Positions 1 through 9,200 of a stretch of DNA of 64,000 bases are shown here, piece after piece. Position numbers and translations under genes: made by a program. The stretch is from Omphalotus guepiniiformis (taxonomy: Eukaryota > Basidiomycota > Agaricomycetes > Agaricales > Omphalotaceae), in contig JAQOOI010000078.1 in NCBI GenBank assembly GCA_028554645.1, forward strand, positions 558,001 through 622,000. The letters run 5' to 3'. Below the pieces are notes generated by a model. That model had not been told where the DNA came from. It ran no database searches and was given only the letters and a program-made list of their open reading frames with translations. Each line of letters begins with the position of its first letter. Within the stretch, counting starts at the first letter, position 1.

Positions 1-69
1 GTAGGTGTCTACCATCAGAACCCGAATTCGTCCCCGCCTGCGTCTGTAGATGCAGGCTGACAGTCCAAG
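1..69 (+). mobile_element. 3' terminus of a Helitron-like element (body lies outside the window)
   Basis: The last ~45 bp match the 3' end of the element at 3100-6608: a GAATTCGT box, a hairpin (GCCTGC at 36-41 pairing with GCAGGC at 52-57, extendable inward), then the same 12-nt tail TGACAGTCCAAG ending at 69. From base 70 the sequence (TAACTACTGAAAGG) aligns with the reverse complement of the region downstream of the intact DUF3638 gene. There the undisturbed site, between 47677 and 47678, reads A|T. A 3' hairpin, a 12-nt tail and A|T insertion are Helitron hallmarks. The end is CCAAG rather than the canonical CTRR, so 'Helitron-like' is as far as I go. The 5' end is not visible. Confidence 0.65.
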
Positions 70-2403
70 TAACTACTGAAAGGAAAGTATTCATACAATT
101 TAGAAACGGTGGAAGCTCATCTGAAACCCGCTCCGGCGCTCTCAAGATACCTCGGACTGTCTGGACGATTTCATGGCATGAGCAAAAACCGTGACCCTCA
201 AATTTGAGCTGACGAAGACTTACTTTTTATCCTCTGTTTTCTCAAAACATTCTGGAGACAACGTTCGCCCATGCAGAAGCATCCCAATGTGGGATTGCAG
301 GAATTGGTTCCCCTTTCGTCTGAGTCCAACGAGTTCCTTCAAGAATGGTACTGGACTTTTGTCAAACGGGCAATATTCCATTGGCTTTGAACGGTAAGCG
401 CTCTCCACGAAGCCGTCTGCTTGTATGGGAATGTTGATAGACTCTCCAGATTTTGAAACATGGATCCCCAAGAAATTACACAATTGCGTGTATTTCTCGT
501 ATTTCGAGAAGTATAGTTGGCCGGCAAAAAGGTTGAGCTGGGATATGATCAGATCATCTGGCGTTGCCCGAGAGCTCGGTAGCCGTTCCTGGATGGACAG
601 GAAATCAAGGGTATCAAACGAACGCATTCCTTCGGTCACCTTTGGGGAGTACAGATGCAGTTGAACGACATTGCTCCTCCGTATGAGCGGAAGAAGCTCA
701 TTCACTTCAAACGGGCTGAATACAACAAGGACAGTCTCGCCTTGGGCATTCTTTCCAGAAACAATCCAATTGACAGGTTTGAGATACTCCAGCGCGCTGG
801 ACGCATTGTCAAGGACGGTCTCTGCGAAATCTACTGTGGCATAGAGCCTTTGTGACCAAGTGGATGATTTAGGTGGAGGAGAGCTAGTTCTCGTGAGGAT
901 CGAGAAGAGCGGCACGAAGCCATGGGGAGAGATTTGCCCGGATGTAATGAAAGATCGGACGTCGTCATGTACTCGATTCAACGCCGCGCTAGCTTTTCCA
1001 GGCCTCTCGATTTGCTGTTCACGCTCCGCCTGTAGTTCTCTTTCTTGTTCTTCGTCTACATTCGTACCCCGGACTGCTATGGCGCCTAGCATTTTGCATC
1101 GCTCCTGCAGTTCTGATATTTGCATAGCCTTGATGGATTCCGAGTTCTTGATCACCCCATACATTCCCTCCAGTGTACGAGCTTCTGGTTGCAACCATGC
1201 TGATAACATAAGGTCCATTGAAGACGTCGAGGAAGATCCCCCATCTCCGAGCTGTTGAAGTGCCTCCAAGCATCACTTCTCTTCATATAGTCTTCACCTT
1301 GTTGCTTCCACATTGGAACGTAGTGCTCGATGTCTGCACAAGTCTCATGCATAGACCATATCAGGACATCTGCCACAGCGGGTGTCTGATTTTCATCCTT
1401 TCCCGCATGTGCTCGAATAGCTCGATCTATAGCGGGTGGGGCGAAGAACATGACAGAATGGCCGTGCCCGAGCTTTCGCATCCTCATGCAGCCTATAATT
1501 AAGCACGAACTTGAGCGACATTCATCTTTTGAACATTCCACATCTTACCTTGGACAAGTCTGTCTTTCGTAACCTTGGGGCCCAGTGTGACGGCGGCGCG
1601 GAAACCTCGGGGAAGCTTGAGGTCAGTGCCTCTCGTATGCGCATCGTCGAGATAGACTAAACATTCATCTAGCTGCTTCCTGAACGGTGATGAGAGCAAT
1701 GGCTCAATCGTGCCATCTTTAGTGATGACGGCCATTTCGTCTCGCTCATTGAAAAAGATGGCTGCTTGGGCATCCTTGGAAAGCGATAGCCACTTGGACG
1801 CAAGCTCTCGATTCCGTAACTCGAGCATTTGAGCACCTACGTCAAGAAGGACCCGGACTTCGGGAGATATCCCAACAAGGACCTTGAGAAACTCTTCCGA
1901 TGAAAGCAGTTCACCCTTTGCATCAGTCATGCACCGGTAGCAGTTATTCTCGTCCTGTAACAGATATGACAAAACAAGTGCATTTGTACTTCCTTGGCCC
2001 GCTGGATCGTGCTGTTGAATTGATGTAGGAAGAAGGTACTGGTTGTCATTCGTACCGCTGAAACCGGTGGTATGATGAGGTTTTTCCTCCGCTAGATCCC
2101 ACCCCGAGGTTGAGAGCTTATGAGGAAACTCTTTCGCCTGTTTCGGAAATACAATTTGCGCCAGGAAGAAGTCTACGACTGCCCGATTACGATGGAAGAG
2201 AGGAAACAAGTACATCTCCCGTTGCCGAGCATCCTTGATGTTTACACCAGTGAAATGGCGCAGTCCAGATGGAATATCACGGCTGATCTCTATCCATTTT
2301 TGATACTCGATGGTCGGATCGTCCTGCTTAAAGAGTTGCTCGAAGGTCTGGATAAGCTGTTCCTGGGTCAACCCCTGGTAGTAATAGGTGAGACAAGTGA
2401 ATA

Positions 2404-2542
2404 CACTGCAAGCAATTCATCATAAATTCCGTAGAAAAATGTTAAAGTATGGTGAAATAACATGAAAAATTAAACTTTTTCATGTTCTTTCACGACATTT
2501 CTAGCATTTTCCCACGGGATTTATGTTGAATTGTTTGCAGTG
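2404..2542. mobile_element. 139-bp palindromic MITE, CACTG termini, inside the left DUF3638 copy
   Basis: The element begins CACTGCAAGCAATTC and ends GAATTGTTTGCAGTG, and is almost fully inverted-complementary along its length, so it would fold into one long hairpin. It is flanked by ATA on both sides (2401-2403 and 2543-2545). The intact paralog has a single ACA at that point, so this is a 3-bp target duplication with one later substitution. CACTR ends and 3-bp duplications point to the CACTA/EnSpm group. It has no coding capacity, and it is the same family as the element at 4553-4691. Confidence 0.85.
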
Positions 2543-3224
2543 ATAGGATTGCGACATCGGGATGACCAAATTCAGATCTCAGTGACGGGACGTCCTTGGC
2601 TCGGTACGGCACTGCTAACATACTCCTTGTGAGGTCTAAACCGTAATCAACTCGCCAACGTTTCTGCATGAGGACATGAAGCAGGATCTCGTGCGCGAAA
2701 AGACCTCGCAGAAGGAGAATACACCCCCATGATCCAGCCTCCCGACACTTTCCTTCAAGCAGTTGGTATTCCTCAGTTGAAACCGTCACTTCGGTGATCA
2801 TTGTGTAAGCGACGCAGCGAACTTCGGCGGAAATGAATTGGAAAGGAAATTGGGGAGTGCACCATGCCAGATGATATCCTTTGCAATGCTTTGCACCAGA
2901 TGCTGGCCAGCTGCCCGGTGAAGTATTCGAAATTCTGGGAAGGCATCTGTCCCATTCGCAATGTTTTTCACTTCTATACCTTTTGGGAACAGCTCTTGAA
3001 TTGATTCGATGTGCTTTCGCGCCAAAGAAAGAACTTGCTGCACCGTAGTCCAACGGTCAGGATGGTCTTCTATTGGTTGTTGGTAACCGACTGTATATAT
3101 TACGAATTCGGAGTGTAACGAAGGATTCGTTCTTATGGCGGCACCGTCCAGCCAAAAATTTGACGGTTAAGCGGGCCTCCGCTTTGATCGGAGCGACCTT
3201 AAATTGTATATGTAATAATTGTAT

Positions 3225-3405
3225 ATTAGTCAGCATTTTCGGCCCTCGTTTTTGCGCACTTATGGTCAGTTAAGCTGGCCTCCGGTTAAGTCGGTTGTCA
3301 TTGCCGGAGGCCTGATTAGTCAGCGTTTCTCTTGCGCTCCGTGGTCAGTTAAGGCTGGCCTCCGGTTCAATCGGTCCGTCCTTGCCCGAGGCTCGTTCTG
3401 CCCCT
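3225..3405. repeat. ~85-bp tandem repeat, two units
   Basis: Two successive units each begin ATTAGTCAGC and contain GGTCAGTTAAG(G)CTGGCCTCCGGTT, followed by a GCC(G/C)GAGGC segment. A more diverged third unit may lie at 3150-3225 (GGTTAAGCGGGCCTCCGC). They sit in the 5' part of the Helitron-like element, outside the nested TIR element. Function unknown. Confidence 0.6.
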
Positions 3406-3812
3406 CATCTGCCCCCTCATTTTTGTGCTCCATGCCACTGGCAGGACTGGGTTAGATATTATGTTGAGGTTGTTATAAACATAAAATATTCTAGGAGGTC
3501 CAAGTTATAAATGTATTAAAACAAGATGTTAAATACAAGTAAAAAAAAAACACATTTTTTGTAAGAAACATGTAATTTTTTATACACTGGATGAAATTTA
3601 ACATAAAATCTGTGAGAAAATGCTAAACATATGTTGAATTAATACAGAAATTTTTCATCATTTTTTTGCTACTAATACTAAAATTATGTTGAAATTATAG
3701 TAAATTGTATCAACACAATACCTTCATTTCTCCAACATCAAACACAGTGATTTACAGTGAACAGATGTTGAACAAATATCAAAAATCATTTATCATAAAA
3801 CTTTAATTATAC

Positions 3813-4168
3813 ACTCTGTACACCTGTATACACCATGTATACACCCTGTCACATGTGTATACACCTGTATACACCTGTATACACCCATATACACCCTGTA
3901 CACCTGTATACACACTGTCTGTATACAGGGTGACAGATGTACAGGGTGTATACAGGTATACAGGATGACATGTATACAGGATGTATACAGAGTGTATACA
4001 GGGTGGATACAGGGTGGATACAGGGTGTATACAGGGTGGATACAGAGTGTATACAGAGTGCATACAGGGTGTATACAGAGTGCATACAGAGTGTATACAG
4101 AGTGTATACAGGGTGTATACAGGGTGTATACAGGGTGTATACAGAGTGTATATGGGTGTATACCTTGT
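3813..4168. repeat. 12-bp minisatellite block 1 with an orientation switch
   Basis: The unit is GTATACAGGGTG with variants (GTATACAGAGTG, GGATACAGGGTG, GCATACAGAGTG). Units up to ~3918 are in the reverse orientation (GTATACACC type); from there the array continues in forward orientation, so the junction can form a hairpin. Because 12 is a multiple of 3, all frames stay open and give long artificial frames rich in YRVYTGCIQ or PCIHPVYTLY. These are not genes. Confidence 0.9.
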
Positions 4169-4983
4169 CTGTATATACCTCACCTTGGAAACATCTTCTG
4201 TACGCAAGTTTGTATATATTAACCCCTATGTTCTGTATACAGAGATATCAGTGTCCATCTACTAGGTCCATGCAGATGCATCCTGGATGTATACACATGA
4301 GATATGCAAGATGAATTCACCTAATGTACAACTGTATCCATATACACAGACTATATACATAAATGATCCTGTTTACCATAGTTTTGTTATTTGTTTAACA
4401 TATAGCCAGTATATATGAACAACCAAAACATAAATTTTACCATCAGAAATTTAACATTACTTTCACATATGTTTAGCATAAGTTCACAGTAATTTTCTGT
4501 CTGTTATTCTAGATCAATTTTAAATTGGTTTAGCATATTTTTCACACATCTACACCGCCAAGAATTCAACATAAATTCCATGGGAAAATGTTAAAAATAT
4601 GGTGAAATTACATCAAAAGTTTAATTTTTGATGTTATTTCACCATATTTTTAACATTTTCCCATGGAATTTATGTTGAATTGTTTGCAGTGCTATTCTAT
4701 TTCTCTCTGTATTTAACTCTGAATATATCTTATTTGTTTAGCATATCTTCAGTATATTTGCACAAGCAAAACATGAATGTTATTTTAGAAACATTTAACA
4801 TTAGTTTCACATTTGTTTAGCATAAGTTCACAGTAATATCCTGTCTGTTATTCTGAATTGATTTTGAATTGCTTTAGCATAGTTTCCACACACCTTTTCC
4901 ATTTGTCTCTGTATTTTATGATGAAACAATCATGATCTTGATTAACATAATTGCATCCAAAATTCAATATTTATTTTAAACAA
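4169..4983. repeat. Copy 1 of an internal segmental duplication (carries a MITE)
   Basis: From GGTATACCTTGTCTGTATATACCTC-type sequence through the AT-rich stretch to ...AAAAATAATG, this segment repeats at 5591-6292 with few differences. The only large difference is the 139-bp MITE at 4553-4691. Together with the preceding minisatellite, the unit is tandemly duplicated within the TIR element. Confidence 0.85.
4553..4691. mobile_element. 139-bp palindromic MITE with empty site in the sister duplicate
   Basis: It begins CACCGCCAAGAATTCAAC (one end mutated from CACTGCAAAC) and ends GTTGAATTGTTTGCAGTG, and is near-perfectly palindromic. CTA flanks both sides (4550-4552 and 4692-4694). The sister segment near 5975-5990 reads CACACATCTATTCTATTT with a single CTA, so it shows the state before insertion. 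The 3-bp duplication and CACTG end match the MITE at 2404-2542. Confidence 0.9.
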
Positions 4984-4989
4984 TTTTCT

Positions 4990-5590
4990 CAAAAATAATG
5001 TATAGAGTGTATATAGGGTGTATACAGGTCTACAGGGTGTACTACAGGGTGTATACAGGGTGAGATGTATACAGGGTGCATACAGAGTGCATACAGAGTG
5101 CATACAGGGTGTATACAGGGTGTATACAGGGTGTATACAGGGTGTATACAGGGTGCATACAGGGTGTATACAGGATGCATACAGGGTGTATACAGGGTGC
5201 ATACAGGGTGCATACAGGGTGCATACAGGGTGTATACAGGGTGTATAATCCTGTATACAGAGTGTATACAGGGTGTATACAGGGTCAGGCTGGATACAGA
5301 GTGTATACAGAGTGTATACAGGATGTATACAGGGTGCATACAGAGTGGATACAGGGTGCATACAGAGTGTATACAAAGTGCATACAGGGTGGATACAGGG
5401 TGCATACAGGGTGCATACAGAGTGCATACAGGGTGGATACAGAGTGCATACAGAGTGCATACAGGGTGCATACAGAGTGTATACAGGGTGTATACAGGGT
5501 GTATACAGGGTGTACACAGGTGTATACAGAGTGTATACAGGTATACAGGGTGACATGTATACAGGGTGTATACAGAGTTTATATGGGTGT
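4990..5590. repeat. 12-bp minisatellite block 2
   Basis: About 45-50 units of the GTATACAGGGTG family, including many GCATACAGGGTG and GCATACAGAGTG variants, all in one orientation. Variant units are interleaved, which suggests repeated slippage or unequal exchange. Long frames of up to ~215 codons here on both strands are products of the 12-bp period and are not genes. Confidence 0.9.
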
Positions 5591-6292
5591 ATACCTTGTC
5601 TGTATATACCTCACCTTGGAAACACCTTCTGTACACAAGTTTGTATACATTAACCCCTCTGTTCTGTATACAGAGATATCAGTGTCCATCTACTAGGTCC
5701 ATGCAGATGCATCCTGGATGTATACACATGGGATATGCAAGATGAATTCACCTAATGTACAACTGTATCCATATACACAGACTATATACATAAATGATCC
5801 TGTTTATCATAGTTTTCTTATTTGTTCAACATATAGCTAGTATATATGAATAACCAAAACATAAATCTTACCATCAGAAATTTAACATTACTTTCACATA
5901 TGTTTAGCATAAGTTCACAGTAATTTTCTGTCTGTTATTCTGAATCAATTTTAAATTGGTTTAGCATATTTTTCACACATCTATTCTATTTCTCTCTGTA
6001 TTTAACTCTGAATATATCTTATTTGTTCAGCATATCTCCAGTATATTTGCACAAGCAAAACATGAATGTTACTTTAGAAACATTTAACATTAGTTTCACA
6101 TTTGTTTAGCATAAGTTCACAGTAATATCCTGTCTGTTATTCTGAATTGATTTTGAATTGCTTTAGCATAGTTTCCACACACCTTTTCCATTTGTCTCTG
6201 TATTTTATGATGAAACAATCATGATCTTGATTAACATAATTGCATCCAAAATTCAATATTTATTTTAAACACTTTTCCCAAAAATAATGATA
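5591..6292. repeat. Copy 2 of the internal segmental duplication (no MITE)
   Basis: This matches 4169-4983 minus the MITE. It keeps the same order of landmarks: TATACCTCACCTTGGAAACA, GGTCCATGCAGATGCATCC, the TTTAGCATA words and ATTTATTTTAAACA. It provides the MITE empty site and runs directly into the right terminal inverted repeat. Confidence 0.85.
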
Positions 6293-9200
6293 AGATTTTA
6301 TGGAATTTATGATAAATGATTTTTGATATTTGTTCAAGATCTGTTCACTGTAAATAACTGTGTTTGATGTTGGAGAAATGAAGGTATTGTGTTGATACAA
6401 TTTACTATAATTTGAACATAATTTTAGTATTAGTAGCAAAAAAAATGATGAAAAATTTTGGTATTGATTCAATATATGTTTAGCATTTTCTCAGATTTTA
6501 TGTTAAATTGTGTCCAGTGACAGTTTTGTCTGTATTGCATGCACAGATGTGCTGCCAAAACTGAATTCGTTCCCGCCTGCATCCCGTGATGCAGGCTGAC
6601 AGTCCAAGTGACTTGATATCTGACATGTAGGATTTCATCACTCTCATCCAGGATGTCTCTGGAATGAGTAGCAAGCCATTGTGCAGACCTGAGGAGAATA
6701 TCTGAAACCTCTGTTGTTGCCGTTCCTTTTTGTTTCGTAAGTAGTCGGTCAATGCACATCAGCTTTTGCGACAAGATATGCTCCGGCTGAATGACTAGAA
6801 TGCCTCCTTCCCTCATGCACCTTTCTTGCAGTCTTTGTATGGCAATCGCTTCCTCAGATGCAATTCGCAGCTGACAAGAGAATGGCATGTAGAAAACCCG
6901 TCGATTCGCTAATCCGGCCAACCTATCAACCAGCAGCTGGAACATCTGGCTGGCCAGAGATTTCAAGACCACTATTCTGACAAACTTTGTGCCATCGGCA
7001 AGGGCGGAAGCTGCCATCGGAACAATAACAGATGATTTACCCTCTCCCATGTTCAATTGCAGAACCGAGTTCCTTCTTGAAGACGGCTTGATCATTTCTC
7101 TGGCAATTGTGATCTGAACAGGGCGTGCGGAGAATCCTGCATCAATCTATATCGTGAGGCAAAAGTAAGCACGGAATGTGAAGCAAAAGGTGGAGATCCT
7201 CACCTGTATCAACAACCAATCGAGATTTTCTATAGTCTGGTCTGGCGTGTTTCTCAATTCCCGGAAAAACTCCTCGCTGTCGCGAACAAGAAGGTCTATT
7301 AGGCGCTGCATACGTTGATATTCCAGTAGTAGCTTTGCGTAGCAGGTCAGAGCGTCTCTCCACTGTTTCGAGAGTGAAGCTCGATTCTTGAAATTGAGCC
7401 TCTCCAACAAAGTCCTAGGTGTTATGCGAGGCCATTGTTGTGCCAAGGAGACGAACTCTTCTGATACGGTGACTGGCTTTAGATTACTAGAGAGTGCATC
7501 AAATATCGCCTGAAGCCGTTTACTACAACGATCTCGTTCACCAGCCAGTCCTTCAACTGTGAAGGTAGATGCTCCCGACTTTACAGGTACCGCCTCTGAT
7601 TGGAGTGCTTCACGACTTTGCTTCAGATGACGTGTGTAAAGCTCGATTAGCTTTTCATTTCCAGTCTTTGTCCGAAATTGGAAAATCAGACTGTCCAATC
7701 TCTGCAGGTCATCTGAGGCATGACCTTGAGAAGACCCGAGAGACTCTCGGGGTAGTACACTCCCAGGAAATGTGTCAATAACACCCATCCTTCCCTCAAA
7801 ACACTGAAGTTGTAGGTCAGAAAGCCGAGTGGGGCTAAAGCTTTTGGGAACCAGAGAGGGTAGAGGCAAAGGTTTGATGCCGTGATATGGCACATCAAGG
7901 CATGACTGTCTCGTAGTAAGATTCAACAGATTGTCGAAAGCAGCCTGCACTCGATCAATGTATGCATACAGTTCAAGGTTATCATACCAATCTTGAAAAG
8001 TAGTTTGGCAGTCTTCCATGGATGCTTGAGAGTTGAGGTACTGAAAAGAGCGCCATCGAGTGGATCGTCGTTCTGGTATACGGCAAGGCCATTGTGCTAG
8101 TAAATCCTCAGCAAGAGTCTCTCCCTCAATACGAACCTGCTCCTCATAGAACGTGTTTCGCCGTGCTGTAAATGCGGCTCTACTTTCCCAAGTGTAGGCG
8201 ACAAGGTCCGAGGCAGGACTGGCACTTAAAGCTATACCATGGGATGAAATTTGGCGAAGCAACAAGCCATGATCAGGGCAATTTCCTGCCGAAGGACGAT
8301 AAGAGGATCCCACTGGAGGCACAATGGATTTAAAAACCTCGTTACTGGCAACACCAGCAATGGCATGTACAGACAATGCATTGTCTGGATAACGATACGC
8401 CCACGCAGTCAGACTGAATAGGAGCTGTACTCGCCGCTCTTGCGTTGATCTCGTATCATCACAACAGGCGCCATACAACGGCAACCACATAGCCCGTGCA
8501 TCAAGCTCCAGCCACCTTCTGCTATAGGAAAGCGAGAATGCATGTCCGCAGTCTATGCCATACACCGACTCAACTGATTTCAGCGATTTAAGAAATTGGC
8601 CTGGCGAAATCTGAGGAGCGGGCAAATGTGAAAGAAGTAACGAGGATATCTTGGAAGTTGAGATTGTGGTGCTCAGGTCCGGGTGCCGAAGATGGACCAC
8701 AGCGTCTGGGGCTTCACAGTCTTCAAGCTCTAGTAAATGAGTGTAGAAACCATACTTTTGAGTATAATCTCGCTTCTCTAAAAAGGACCGATCCAGATTT
8801 GGTGCATTCGTTGGGGAGGACTCCGAAGAATCATCAAAGAGCGAGAGGCTACGCGCATATTGAAATATAGATCCAACCATTATCTTGAAGTGGTGATGCT
8901 GAGATGTTGGTGGCAGATCTTGCCAGTGAACGGTTTGCATGACGCGACGGTGAGGTGGATGATACTCGCGGAGGGGAGTTAGGGAGGCAATCTTCTTCAG
9001 TATATTCGTCTCTTCATCGCTCAGCTTCTTAAAAGACAAGCATCCAGCCGAGCTCAACTCATGCAAAGCTTCCTCGATTCCGGTACGCTGTGTTAGCGGA
9101 TCCGGAATGCATTGACTTGTCAAAGCATGCAGGTACACTTGATATAGACGGCTAAAGAGGCCACCGTCTCCAACTAAACGGCCCAAGCTATCATCAATCA

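Larger units (their letters stand above)
3585..6519. mobile_element. Non-autonomous CACTA-like TIR element, 2935 bp, nested in the Helitron-like element
   Basis: Terminal inverted repeats of about 216 bp (3585-3800 and 6304-6519) run from CACTGGA to TCCAGTG with only scattered mismatches. Flanks are ATA on the left and ACA on the right, an imperfect possible 3-bp target duplication. The termini resemble the 139-bp MITEs (CACTG start, then ...AACATAAA...GAAAATG.TAAA.ATATG), which suggests one family mobilised by the same absent transposase. The interior is AT-rich, with repeated TTTAGCATA and TTCACAGTAA words like subterminal transposase-binding repeats. It also holds two 12-bp minisatellite blocks and a segmental duplication. 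I see no transposase frame. Confidence 0.75.
3100..6608 (+). mobile_element. Helitron-like non-autonomous element, 3509 bp, inserted in the left DUF3638 copy
   Basis: Aligning with the intact paralog gives exact junctions. Host sequence ends GTATATA at 3099 and resumes TGACTTGATATC at 6609. The paralog is continuous (TATATGACTTG; empty site between 44797 and 44798). No target duplication is seen and the site is A|T. The 3' end has an 8-bp hairpin (GCCTGCAT 6575-6582 with ATGCAGGC 6589-6596) followed 12 nt later by the end CCAAG. The 5' end starts TTACGAATTC. ACGAATTC recurs inverted as GAATTCGT just before the 3' hairpin, giving short subterminal inverted repeats as in Helitron/Helentron families. 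The ends are not the canonical TC...CTRR. No Rep/helicase frame is present, so it is non-autonomous; most of it is a nested TIR element. Confidence 0.72.

Noticed and set aside
3803..5696. Long overlapping frames on both strands (up to ~215 codons) rich in YRVYTGCIQ or PCIHPVYTLY
   Set aside because: They are by-products of a 12-bp minisatellite whose period is a multiple of three. All frames stay open and no protein family is indicated.
3100..6608. Gene capture or Rep/helicase in the Helitron-like element
   Set aside because: No Rep HUH motif, helicase motif or recognisable captured exon was seen; the interior is repeats and the nested TIR element.
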